The position numbers and the translations under genes are program-made. A stretch of 64,000 nucleotides of DNA from JANQJA01 sp040880285. Its GTDB lineage: Bacteria; Pseudomonadota; Gammaproteobacteria; Pseudomonadales; Azotimanducaceae. Where the stretch lies: positions 62,001-126,000 of the forward strand of contig JBBDIT010000022.1 of the NCBI GenBank assembly GCA_040880285.1. The letters run 5' to 3'. The notes beneath the pieces were generated by a model. The model had not been told where the DNA came from and did not search any database. It was given only the letters and a program-made list of their open reading frames with translations. Below are positions 16,944 to 25,248 of the stretch, one piece after another (position 1 is the first letter of the stretch; each line of letters begins with the position of its first letter).

Positions 16944-18506
16944 CGCCCGCAAGATTTCACGGGCGGCGTTGTGCCCGGGAATCCCGCTGACACCACCGCC
17001 TGGATGAGTACCCGAGCCGCACATAAAGAGCCCGTCAAGATCCGATCGATATTGACCGATGCCAAGCATTGGCCTGGCTGAAAACAGCTGATCGAGACTG
17101 AGGCGCCCGTGGAAGATGTCGCCACCCACCAGTCCGAATTTTTGTTCCAGGTCAAATGGACTATGGATCTGGGTCGCCAGTATGTTTTCCCGGAATCCGT
17201 CGGCATAGCGACTCACCGTATCGATAATGATGTCCGCAGCCGTCTGGCGATGTTCGTTCCATTTGCTTTTAAGTCCCGGGTCAAAGTGCTGGCAGAAGAG
17301 ACTCGCCACATGTTGGCCTGGCGGTGCGAGCGTATTATCCACCAGGGAAGGAATCAGCATTTCGACGACCGGATGCCGTGACCAGCCGTTTCGCCGTGCA
17401 TCTGAATAAGCCTCATCCATATAGGCCAGTGATGGTGCCATGATGATGCCGCCCTCGAGACAATGGGGTGTTTGCCGTGCGGTAAATTCTGGTAGCCGAG
17501 ACAGGGCAACATTCATACGAAATGTGCCGCTCATGCACTTGTATTGTCGGAAGTGAGCGAGCGTTGCCGGAGCTACATCGGCTTCGTCCAGTAGATCGCA
17601 ATACAGTAGTTTTGGATTGACATTGGCAATGATGGCATCGGCAGTCAGCGTCTCGCCGCTTTTAATCGTGACGCCGCAGGCTCGCCGGTTGCGTACTAAA
17701 ATTCGGGTCACGGGAGCATCGGTGACGATCTTGACACCCAGATGCTTCGCCTCTTGCGCCATGGCGCTGGTAATCGCGCCCATCCCGCCAACAGCATGGC
17801 CCCAGACTCCTTGACGCCCATTGACTTGCCCTAACACATGGTGCAACAGGACGTAGGCAGAGCCTGGTGTATACGGGCTCGCATAGTGTCCAACCACAGC
17901 ATCAAAGCCCAGTAACGCCTTGATCGGTTCGCTTTCAAATGTGTCGTCCAGCAGCTCTCCTGCAGAGATAGCGAACAATTTGAGCAGGAATCGCTTGTCG
18001 CCTGCATCCAATTGACGAAACTTCCTTGATAACCTGAAGAGTTTGATCAGGTCAGGCACACCCAGGTCGATACCGTTAGGCGGGGTCATTAACATAATGT
18101 CTTTAATAATCGGCAGGATTCTATTCAACTGTCGTTGGTAACCTGTCAGGGCCACGACATCCCGGGACGAGAAGCGCTCCACTTCGGCACAGAACCTATC
18201 CGTGTCAGCCGGGCTGACCAGCGCGTCACCATCAGGTAGCGGTACATAGTTGTTTACCCGGCGTGGCAGGATGCGTAACCCGTGCGCTTCCAAATTAAGG
18301 TCGGCAATGATCCCGGGGTGCAACAGGCTGACAGTATAACTGGCGACCGAGTTGCGAAATCCGGGATGGAACTCTTCGGTAACGGCGGCGCCACCGACAA
18401 TATGCCGGCGCTCGAGAATTGTGACCTTGTGGCCCGCCCGGGCAAGATAACAACCACAAACCAGACCGTTGTGCCCGCCGCCTACAATGATCAGTTGCCT
18501 TGTCAT
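16938..18506 (-). CDS. PYROXD2/phytoene desaturase-like FAD oxidoreductase
   Basis: A 522-residue FAD-dependent protein with the Rossmann motif VGGGHNGLVCGCYLARAG at residues 8-25, the ERRHIVGGAA segment of the phytoene dehydrogenase superfamily, and the C-terminal CGSGTHPGGGVSGIPGHNAA. This is the pattern of the PYROXD2-like group, not of a true carotenoid desaturase; no crt genes are near. Reaction and substrate are unknown. It is divergent from the MATE exporter, separated by 81 bases holding an operator-like inverted repeat. Confidence 0.82.
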   Translation of the reverse strand: MTRQLIIVGGGHNGLVCGCYLARAGHKVTILERRHIVGGAAVTEEFHPGFRNSVASYTVSLLHPGIIADLNLEAHGLRILPRRVNNYVPLPDGDALVSPADTDRFCAEVERFSSRDVVALTGYQRQLNRILPIIKDIMLMTPPNGIDLGVPDLIKLFRLSRKFRQLDAGDKRFLLKLFAISAGELLDDTFESEPIKALLGFDAVVGHYASPYTPGSAYVLLHHVLGQVNGRQGVWGHAVGGMGAITSAMAQEAKHLGVKIVTDAPVTRILVRNRRACGVTIKSGETLTADAIIANVNPKLLYCDLLDEADVAPATLAHFRQYKCMSGTFRMNVALSRLPEFTARQTPHCLEGGIIMAPSLAYMDEAYSDARRNGWSRHPVVEMLIPSLVDNTLAPPGQHVASLFCQHFDPGLKSKWNEHRQTAADIIIDTVSRYADGFRENILATQIHSPFDLEQKFGLVGGDIFHGRLSLDQLFSARPMLGIGQYRSDLDGLFMCGSGTHPGGGVSGIPGHNAAREILRAL

Positions 18507-18515
18507 ATCGTTATT

Positions 18516-18545
18516 TTGACACTAACGACGACGTTAATGTATCTT
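18516..18545 (+). promoter_or_regulatory. Sigma-70 promoter with inverted repeat (probable operator) before the MATE gene
   Basis: A perfect TTGACA (18516-18521) and TATCTT (18540-18545) are 18 bases apart, 43 bases ahead of the ATG at 18588. Between them lies the inverted repeat ACACTAACG-ACGA-CGTTAATGT (18519-18540), 9-base arms with one mismatch, exactly where a repressor would block polymerase. Because the region is only 81 bases long, a protein bound here could also affect the divergent oxidoreductase gene. Confidence 0.55.
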
Positions 18546-18587
18546 ACGCGGCTTCCCGGCCAGCCCGCGCCTTCTCCCGGAAGCCCT

Positions 18588-19979
18588 ATGAGTGATCCTG
18601 ATGATGCAGGAACCGCAGTTGAGGCGGTTTTTGACAAACCCCAGCTGAGTATCTGGGAGCTCGCGTGGCCAGCGATTGTAGGTAATCTGCTGTTTGCCGT
18701 CATTGGTATCATCAGCATCAAAATAGTGGGTGAGTTGGGCGCGTCTGCGGTAGCCGCCGTAACCACTGGACAGCGGATTTTTTTCGCCTTGCAGGCGATC
18801 CTGATGGCGATTTCCGCCGGCACAACGGCGATGGTGGCCCGTGCCTGGGGTGCACGTGATTATGAGGAGGCGGCCAGGGTTACCAGCGTCTCTCTCTGGA
18901 TCGGTAATATAGTCGCACTCTTACTGATGTTACCCTGCGTGCTGTTTGCCGGTGCGATTGCCGGAGTCTTCGGTCTGGATGAAGCGACTACAACCGAGGC
19001 GGCCAAATACATCCGTTACCTCAGCCTGTTTAATGTCGCTTTTGCCATCAATATGGTGATCGGCGCGGCATTGCGCGCGGCGGGCGATACCCGGACACCG
19101 CTCTGGATCGGTGTGATTATCAATATTGTGAACGTGGTACTGGTGTACTGGCTGGTATTTGGTGGGTTCGGCATACCAGCCATGGGCGTTGCCGGCGCCG
19201 GGATTGCCAATGGCGCCGCGTTCGGCTTCGGCGCCTTGATCTGTTTATATCTATGGTACACAGGCAAGCTCAAAGTCGCTGTTGGTGGGCCAGGCTCCAT
19301 TAGCCAGCGTCGAGTTCGCCAACTGGTCCACATCGGATATCCGGCCGGTGTTGAACAATTTGTATTCCAGGCCGGATTTGTCGCCTTCCTGTGGCTGGTT
19401 GCCTACTATGGCACTGCAGCTTTTGCAGCCTATGGCATCGGCGTGCAGATATTGTCGCTGTCATTTGTGGTGGGGTTTGGTTTTTCGATCGCCGGTGCCA
19501 CGCTGGTGGGCCAGCATCTGGGGGCGAGGGACCCGGAGGGAGCGGCCAGGCAAGGATGGCGCGCCACTGCCCTGGCAATAGGCAGCATGACACTGCTTAG
19601 CATTCTGATCGTGGCATTTGCGGAATGGATTGCACGTTTTTTGATCAATGATGATGAAGTGGTGCGACTGACCGTCATTTTTATCTACATCATGGCGATC
19701 GCCCAGCCACTTATGGCAATTGAGTTCACCCTCGGTGGCTGCCTGCGTGGCGCCGGCGATACACGATTTCCCCTGATCACAACGATGGCGGGCCTTATCG
19801 GTGTGAGAGTAGGACTTGCAGCACTATTTGCCTGGCTCGGGTTATCGGTCGGATGGATCTACGGTGCGCTGATCGGCGATTACCTGATTAAAGCGGCTAT
19901 GTTGGTGTGGCGTTTCAAGTCCGACAAGTGGAAGCAAATCTTTACCGATTCTGAGACACGATTTTCCCGTTACGATTAA
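18588..19979 (+). CDS. MATE family efflux transporter
   Basis: A 463-residue multidrug and toxin extrusion protein with about twelve membrane segments and the two homologous halves expected of the family; AALRAAGDTRTPLWIG in the first half and GGCLRGAGDTRFPLI in the second are the paired family motifs. These carriers export cationic drugs or metabolites using Na+ or H+. The frame stays open upstream across the intergenic region and into the divergent gene, but the ATG at 18588 preceded by CCGGAAG gives the normal length; ATG 18537 is an alternative. The divergent promoter with its inverted repeat suggests ligand-responsive control, though no TetR or MarR gene is adjacent. Confidence 0.9.
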   Translation: MSDPDDAGTAVEAVFDKPQLSIWELAWPAIVGNLLFAVIGIISIKIVGELGASAVAAVTTGQRIFFALQAILMAISAGTTAMVARAWGARDYEEAARVTSVSLWIGNIVALLLMLPCVLFAGAIAGVFGLDEATTTEAAKYIRYLSLFNVAFAINMVIGAALRAAGDTRTPLWIGVIINIVNVVLVYWLVFGGFGIPAMGVAGAGIANGAAFGFGALICLYLWYTGKLKVAVGGPGSISQRRVRQLVHIGYPAGVEQFVFQAGFVAFLWLVAYYGTAAFAAYGIGVQILSLSFVVGFGFSIAGATLVGQHLGARDPEGAARQGWRATALAIGSMTLLSILIVAFAEWIARFLINDDEVVRLTVIFIYIMAIAQPLMAIEFTLGGCLRGAGDTRFPLITTMAGLIGVRVGLAALFAWLGLSVGWIYGALIGDYLIKAAMLVWRFKSDKWKQIFTDSETRFSRYD

Positions 19980-20029
19980 ATTTCGATCATTCACGAGTTA
20001 TTGATCGCGACTCTCAAGTGGCGTACTTA

Positions 20030-20207
20030 CCAGTAAGGCAAAACCACGAATTTCCAACTTGACCCAACCATGCCAAAACGCGCACAAGTCGAGTCACAAC
20101 GCGGTCATCACGACCGCCATATGCCTTTTCATCAGCAGGAGGGTCTCATACACGATCCTGCCGATGGCGCGCAGTTTTTTCAGGTCCTCTTCATTTTCAA
20201 TAGTCAT
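20030..20207 (-). pseudogene. Decayed N-terminal fragment of a type I methionine aminopeptidase
   Basis: On the minus strand, ATG at 20207 opens MTIENEEDLKKLRAIGRIVY and continues ETLLLMKRHMAVVMTAL before a stop at 20094. The beginning matches the conserved first helix of type I methionine aminopeptidases (pattern MTIE-x-EEDLEKLRAIGRIV). A shift into another minus frame continues with residues reading CDSTCARF, which lines up with the LDAICARF-like segment that should come next. No metal-binding core remains, so this is a relic, not an active gene. It occupies the otherwise empty 280 bases between the MATE and lipoprotein genes. Assignment is from memory of the family pattern. Confidence 0.5.
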
Positions 20208-20259
20208 CGCAATATTATGACATACTAGCTTATCGACTGGATTGTTAGGGCCGACGTAT

Positions 20260-20607
20260 ATGAGAACACGACCTGGGAGAAATATTGTTATTGTCTGGAT
20301 CCGTACGGGACTGTTGGCGATCACGATGTCTGGTTGTGCTCTGATTCCTGTGGACCCGTCAGAGGGAATTGTTGGCGAATGGCAGTCGGTGGTAGGTGGA
20401 TTTCCTGTCAGTGTCCGCTACACCGACACTACCGTCCAGGTCGGAGATGGGTCCGCCATTGGTTACTCCCTTAATGACAATGAACTCAAGGTAGCCGGGG
20501 AGACGAGTCAACGAAGGATCGTGTCGTTCCCATCGAGAGATGAGATGATCTTGCGGGATCCATTGACTGGTAGCGAACAACGCTATGTCCGTGCTGGTAG
20601 CCAATAG
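20260..20607 (+). CDS. Small predicted lipoprotein, unknown function
   Basis: A 115-residue protein that I do not recognise. The N-terminus MRTRPGRNIVIVWIRTGLLA is a signal peptide followed by the lipobox-like MSGC, so Cys at about residue 27 would be lipidated. The mature part is short (about 90 residues), rich in beta-prone stretches (GEWQSVVGGFPVSVRY), and may be a single small domain. ATG 20260 is preceded by GGG at a suitable distance; a TTG at 20242 would add six residues. It ends 125 bases before the SOS-controlled nuclease operon and is probably transcribed separately. Confidence 0.65.
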   Translation: MRTRPGRNIVIVWIRTGLLAITMSGCALIPVDPSEGIVGEWQSVVGGFPVSVRYTDTTVQVGDGSAIGYSLNDNELKVAGETSQRRIVSFPSRDEMILRDPLTGSEQRYVRAGSQ

Positions 20608-20701
20608 GGACGCATGGTTACAAAGCCTGGCGGCCTGGGGTCTGGAGGAAAGGGTCGCTGATTCAGAACGAGTCGCTAGCGAGTCTCACCGACGATTGAA
20701 C

Positions 20702-20717
20702 CTGTATATAAATACAG
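20702..20717 (+). promoter_or_regulatory. LexA-binding SOS box
   Basis: CTGTATATAAATACAG (20702-20717) has the CTG-N10-CAG form of the gammaproteobacterial LexA site and differs at one position from the consensus core CTGTATATATATACAG. It ends 15 bases before the ATG of the FAN1-type nuclease and its AT-rich centre can double as a -10 region, so bound LexA would block this promoter. The leader is short and has only a weak ribosome site. It strongly suggests DNA-damage induction of the two-gene operon that follows. Confidence 0.82.
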
Positions 20718-20732
20718 TTAATATCCCCAGGC

Positions 20733-22367
20733 ATGGTAGAAGCGCTCCGTCCCGGATATTACCTCGATAATTTCGAATTTGTCCTCGAATTCGTCGGACA
20801 GAAATATCCCGATCTGCTGAACGCGGAAGAACGTTCGTTCGCTGCAGACTTCCGCTCTCAATCCCTGGATGCGAAACGCCTTTATGTCAGGCTCACCGGT
20901 CGCAAGGGTCCGTTATTCCGTGAGGACAAACTCAAATACTCCGAAATCGAAGCTGTGGGTGCAGCGATCGATGAACTCGCCGCGAACGGATTCGTGGACC
21001 ATGCCGACGATGCGGAGGTTGATGGGTTACTGGCACTTTTGACCAGGCCGGAATTGGTTGCGTTGTTGCGTGGTGACAGTCCACGTGCCGCGAGGCGCGA
21101 TGAGATTGAAGCCTTGTGCAAGCAAATGTTGGATTCGGCCCAGATGCTCGCTTGCATGCCGTTCCGTATTGTTCGCCCACTGCGGCTTGATCCACTGCTG
21201 GTCTATCGGCTGCTTTTCTTCGGCAATATGCGTCAGGACCTGACCGAATTTGTCTTGCACGAACTCGGCATTACCCCCTATGAATCCTATCCTATCGATC
21301 AGGATACGCGGTTTTTTGGTGAGCGACAGGTGCTTGAGGAAACCATCGCGCTGTATAACCTGAGTGAACAAACGCAGCAGGTGATTGAAGAGGGACAAAG
21401 CGAACAACTCATTGCCATTGAGGCGCTTATTGCTGATGTACACGAACAGCTTGCCGGACGTGCCAGCAAAATACGAAATCGTATTGCCAGGGAACTGGAG
21501 CGACTCGGCGAGTTGGATGCAGCCTTACTGGTTTATGAAAAGTCGGATTTAGAACCTGCCCGTGAACGCAGGAGCCGGATTCTTGCGAAAGTTGGCCGGG
21601 CCGCAGATGCCATGGCGTTATGCCAACAAATTGCACGTGAACCAGACAGTGAAGCTGAATACGAGTTTGCCATCAGTTTTGGCCATCGCCTCGCTAAAAA
21701 GTTTGCAATCCGCCATCACCGATTACCACCGCGTGACATCAGCGAGCTGGACCAAAGGACCATTACCATTGCCCGGCAAGCTGGTGTAAGTGTGGAAGAA
21801 CTCGCCAGGCGCTGGTTCGAGCACGCAGGTCAAGCGGCCTTCTATGTTGAAAATGGCCTGATGCCGGGCCTGTTTGGACTGGCGTTCTGGGATATTATCT
21901 TCCTACCGGTACGAGGCACGTTTTTCAATCCGTTCCAACGTGGCCCTTCCGATCTGTTTACACCTGATTTCAGGAAACAAAGACAGGCGCTCATCGATGC
22001 GCGATTTGAAGCATTGGCTGACATTGATTTTTTTTACACCCGGGTGATGCAAACCTTCGCGGCAAAGTCCCCAATCGCAAATTACTTTGTAAATTGGGGG
22101 ATACTGGATGAGAAATTGCTCCGCACCGTATTCGAACGAATTCCAGCTGCGGATCTGTTGAAGATCTTCCAGCGATTGCTGCGTGATCCCGGCCATAACT
22201 GTTCAGGCCTGCCGGACCTCATTGTTTTTCCAACGGAACCCGGCTATCGCCTGGTCGAAGTAAAGGGACCAGGCGATGCCCTGCAGAATAACCAGAAGCG
22301 CTGGCTCGCATTTTTCAAGCAGCAACATATTCCTGCAGAAGTCGCTTACGTAAAGTGGCAGTCATGA
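20733..22367 (+). CDS. FAN1-type structure-specific nuclease (VRR-NUC domain)
   Basis: A 544-residue bacterial relative of Fanconi-associated nuclease 1, an enzyme that cuts flap and branched DNA and helps remove interstrand crosslinks. The start PGYYLDNFEFVLEFV matches the bacterial FAN1 N-terminus; a helical/TPR-like middle follows (about residues 150-400), and the C-terminal VRR-NUC domain has the catalytic PD and E-x-K residues in GLPDLIVF and LVEVKGPGD (about residues 492-514). Its stop overlaps the ATG of the helicase gene (ATGA). The SOS box 15 bases upstream predicts induction by DNA damage. Confidence in the family is high; the biological substrate is inferred from studied homologues. 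Confidence 0.9.
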   Translation: MVEALRPGYYLDNFEFVLEFVGQKYPDLLNAEERSFAADFRSQSLDAKRLYVRLTGRKGPLFREDKLKYSEIEAVGAAIDELAANGFVDHADDAEVDGLLALLTRPELVALLRGDSPRAARRDEIEALCKQMLDSAQMLACMPFRIVRPLRLDPLLVYRLLFFGNMRQDLTEFVLHELGITPYESYPIDQDTRFFGERQVLEETIALYNLSEQTQQVIEEGQSEQLIAIEALIADVHEQLAGRASKIRNRIARELERLGELDAALLVYEKSDLEPARERRSRILAKVGRAADAMALCQQIAREPDSEAEYEFAISFGHRLAKKFAIRHHRLPPRDISELDQRTITIARQAGVSVEELARRWFEHAGQAAFYVENGLMPGLFGLAFWDIIFLPVRGTFFNPFQRGPSDLFTPDFRKQRQALIDARFEALADIDFFYTRVMQTFAAKSPIANYFVNWGILDEKLLRTVFERIPAADLLKIFQRLLRDPGHNCSGLPDLIVFPTEPGYRLVEVKGPGDALQNNQKRWLAFFKQQHIPAEVAYVKWQS

Positions 22368-24742
22368 AACAGGTAGTCAGGATCTCGGTTACGGAACTGG
22401 TGGACTTCTGTGAGCGAAGTGGCGACATTAATTTCCGCTTCTCATCCCGAAGCAGTGCGCTTGCTGGTATTCGCGGACATCAGCGAGTGCAACGGCTACG
22501 CAAGGAAAGCTGGACCGGCTATGTGGCCGAAAAGAACGTATCCGATACGGTGTGCGGGGATCAGATTGAGCTGGTTATTGGTGGCCGCGTCGATGGCTAC
22601 TGCCCGAAAGGTTCGGCGGCAGATGGGTTTATGGTTGAAGAGATCAAAACGATACGCACGGACCCGGCGCAGATCCCTGCCAGTGTGAAGCGGCTCCACT
22701 GGGGCCAGGCCAAAGTCTACACCTACCTGTTATCAAAACTTGAGGATTCTGATTGTGAAAGTGCCACGGTCAGGCTTTGCTATCTTCAACTCACCGACAA
22801 TAGTGAAGTCGTTGAGGAACTGCAGATATCGCTTGCCGAATTACGTGTATTTTACGAAGATCTGGTTAGCCGTTATCTTGAGCTGCTGTCGAAAGTTGCG
22901 ACGTGGACTGCAAAGCGTGACGGGACTATTGTCGAGCTCGCCTTTCCTTACGGTGACTATCGTGCAGGCCAGCGGGACATGGCAATCGGCGTCTACCGGG
23001 CGTTAGAAGACAAATCGGCTCTTGTATTGCAGGCGCCTACCGGCATCGGTAAGACCATGGCGGCTATTTTCCCGGCAGTCAAAGCGTTGCAAGTCCTCGA
23101 CTACGACAAACTGTTTTACCTGACAGCGAAGGGTTCGGGTCAACAGCTGGCCAGGACGGCGATTGCCGATTTACGGTCTTCGGGGCTTGTGGTTCGTGAT
23201 GTAACGGTTACCGCAAAGGACAAGACCTGCCTGAATCCGGGCTCACCCTGTGACCCTGAGCACTGTAAATATGCTGCTGGTTATTATGACAGGCTGCCTG
23301 AAGCCTTCGATGACGTGCTCACCAGTAATCTTTCCTATGATCAGGCCCGGATCGAGACGATCGCGAGATCACACGGCCTGTGTCCGTTTGAATTGTCACT
23401 GGACCTTGCTCGTGTGGCAGACGTCATAATTTGCGATTTCAACTATTTATTTGACCCAACGGTCTATCTACGACGGTTTTTCGACGATATCCCTGGAAAG
23501 TACGCGCTCCTGGCTGATGAGTCACACAATCTGGTGGACCGGGGCCGTGAAATGTTTTCTGCCGCCATCGTCCGCGAGACCTTCATGAACCTTAAACGTG
23601 AGGTTGGGACCGGACATCCGTTATTGTCAAAACGTATTCAGGCGGTCAGTACTGCAATACTGGCACTCAGGAAAGTCAATAAAGCGCATTACGATGAGCA
23701 CGGATTTCTGCGATTTGAAGAGATACCCACAACGCTGGTAGCTAAATTACGAAAGTTCTGCGAGGTTGCAGAAGACACACTGCATCAGAACCAGACCGCA
23801 GCATGGCAGCACATATTGGTTGATCTTTATTTCGACTCGCTCCGGTTTATCCGCACTGCCGATTTGTTTGACCAGCATTATGTGTGTCTTCTTACCGAGG
23901 GTGATGGCCGTACAATACTCAAGCTCAATTGCCTCAATCCCGCACCGGGACTCGCGGCAGGCTTCGCACGAGTCACCGGCTCAGTCTGTTTTTCAGCCAC
24001 GCTTACGCCCATGGCTTACTTCCGTCGTGTGCTTGGCGTTGCCGAGGATGCGAAGTGGTATCGGATTCCATCACCGTTTGATCCGAACAATCTCGGTGTG
24101 TTTAGTGTTTCCTACGTGTCCACAGCCTATAAGGACAGGGCAGGGAGCCTGATGAAACTGGTAGGCGTCATTAACGATGTGGTCAAGGCAAGGGTCGGCA
24201 ATTACCTGGTGTACTTTCCGTCCCATGCTTATCTGAATTCAGCTTACGATGCGTTTGTTGCCCGCTACCCGGATTACACCTGCATCCGCCAGGCGAGCGT
24301 AATGGACCAGGGACAACGGGATGCGTTTCTCGATAGTTTTAATGAGGCAAGCCAGTCCGTATCCCATGTGGGTTTTGCGGTAATGGGGGGCGTGTTTGGA
24401 GAAGGTGTAGACCTTAAGGGAGCACGTCTCATCGGGGTCGTGATTGCTGGTGTGGGGCTGCCACAAATTGGGGTAGAGCGAGAGCTTATCCGTGAATACT
24501 TTAACGACCATGAACCGGGTAACCAGGGTTTTGGTTTCGCGTATCAGTTTCCGGGTATCAATCGAGTCGTACAGACTGCCGGTCGCGTCATAAGGAGCGA
24601 GTCAGATCGAGGCATTGTCTGTCTGGTAGATCCGCGTTTTACCGAATCACGCTACCAGGGGTTGTTGCCGACAGAGTGGCAGGTACGTTCGATCCATACC
24701 TGCCACGATCTCTCCCCGGCGATTAAGCATTTCTGGGGCTAG
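22364..24742 (+). CDS. XPD/DinG-like Fe-S helicase with N-terminal PD-(D/E)XK nuclease domain
   Basis: A 792-residue superfamily 2 helicase. Walker A is QAPTGIGKTMA (about residues 222-232), motif II is the variant DESH in LLADESHNL, and motif VI is QTAGRVIRS. Between motifs I and II four cysteines (KTCLNPGSPCDPEHC and GLCPF) form the Fe-S domain of the XPD/DinG family. The first 150 residues carry a RecB/Cas4-like nuclease pattern: GGRVDGY, VEEIKT, and HWGQAKVYTYLL, supplying the Asp, Glu-x-Lys and Gln/Tyr motifs. ATG 22364 lies in the stop of the FAN1 gene; a GTG at 22355 would add three residues. Joint SOS control with the nuclease implies a repair role for both. Confidence 0.88.
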   Translation: MKQVVRISVTELVDFCERSGDINFRFSSRSSALAGIRGHQRVQRLRKESWTGYVAEKNVSDTVCGDQIELVIGGRVDGYCPKGSAADGFMVEEIKTIRTDPAQIPASVKRLHWGQAKVYTYLLSKLEDSDCESATVRLCYLQLTDNSEVVEELQISLAELRVFYEDLVSRYLELLSKVATWTAKRDGTIVELAFPYGDYRAGQRDMAIGVYRALEDKSALVLQAPTGIGKTMAAIFPAVKALQVLDYDKLFYLTAKGSGQQLARTAIADLRSSGLVVRDVTVTAKDKTCLNPGSPCDPEHCKYAAGYYDRLPEAFDDVLTSNLSYDQARIETIARSHGLCPFELSLDLARVADVIICDFNYLFDPTVYLRRFFDDIPGKYALLADESHNLVDRGREMFSAAIVRETFMNLKREVGTGHPLLSKRIQAVSTAILALRKVNKAHYDEHGFLRFEEIPTTLVAKLRKFCEVAEDTLHQNQTAAWQHILVDLYFDSLRFIRTADLFDQHYVCLLTEGDGRTILKLNCLNPAPGLAAGFARVTGSVCFSATLTPMAYFRRVLGVAEDAKWYRIPSPFDPNNLGVFSVSYVSTAYKDRAGSLMKLVGVINDVVKARVGNYLVYFPSHAYLNSAYDAFVARYPDYTCIRQASVMDQGQRDAFLDSFNEASQSVSHVGFAVMGGVFGEGVDLKGARLIGVVIAGVGLPQIGVERELIREYFNDHEPGNQGFGFAYQFPGINRVVQTAGRVIRSESDRGIVCLVDPRFTESRYQGLLPTEWQVRSIHTCHDLSPAIKHFWG

Positions 24743-25155
24743 CGCCAACCTCGATGGCCGCGCTTTCTATCGTGCCGGTCATAACAATCCTGACGATCAT
24801 ATTTCGTCGAGCGTTGCCCTGACCCGTGCTTATGGTGGTCACGATACCTGTCCTGGCCAGGATATCGGTGCGATTGACCATAACGGCGATCGAAGTGACT
24901 GAAATGAGTACCGCGGTGGGACCGGTGGTCATGCAGGATCAGAGGATAGCCAATCGCAATTCCCAGGGTGATGGGTGAAACTGCGCTTTGCCGAATCCTG
25001 TGATGCCGGTACCCGGACTTCACATGAGTGCCAACATAGCGCGTATCCGTCACCACTCGGACCGACGAACGATAGCCGTCTTCATGGGCAACGGCATAAC
25101 TTCCATGGGATACAGCACCTGTCAGTACGATGGCGCTTATCATGAGTTTGTTCAT
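24739..25155 (-). CDS. Secreted His/Arg-rich protein, unknown function
   Basis: A 138-residue protein with a clear signal peptide (MNKLMISAIVLTGAVSHGSY, cleavage probably after AVA) and a mature part dominated by His, Arg, Asp, Gly and Tyr, with one hydrophobic island SPITLGIAIGYPLIL (about residues 60-74). I do not recognise a family. The histidine content might bind metal ions, but no ordered ligand motif is visible. It is convergent with the helicase gene and overlaps it by four bases; it is divergent from the MFS gene. Confidence 0.6.
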   Translation of the reverse strand: MNKLMISAIVLTGAVSHGSYAVAHEDGYRSSVRVVTDTRYVGTHVKSGYRHHRIRQSAVSPITLGIAIGYPLILHDHRSHRGTHFSHFDRRYGQSHRYPGQDRYRDHHKHGSGQRSTKYDRQDCYDRHDRKRGHRGWR

Positions 25156-25248
25156 AGTACCGCTCGCTTTTCGGGATTGCCTGAGTGCTACCCTAACCCG
25201 GTCTTGATGAATCCTTCCTGAACAGGACTATGATATGGTCAGAAGCAC

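Noticed and set aside
16938..18506. Carotenoid phytoene desaturase (crtI)
   Set aside because: FAD motifs are shared by the superfamily, but the C-terminal pattern is PYROXD2-like and no carotenoid genes are near.
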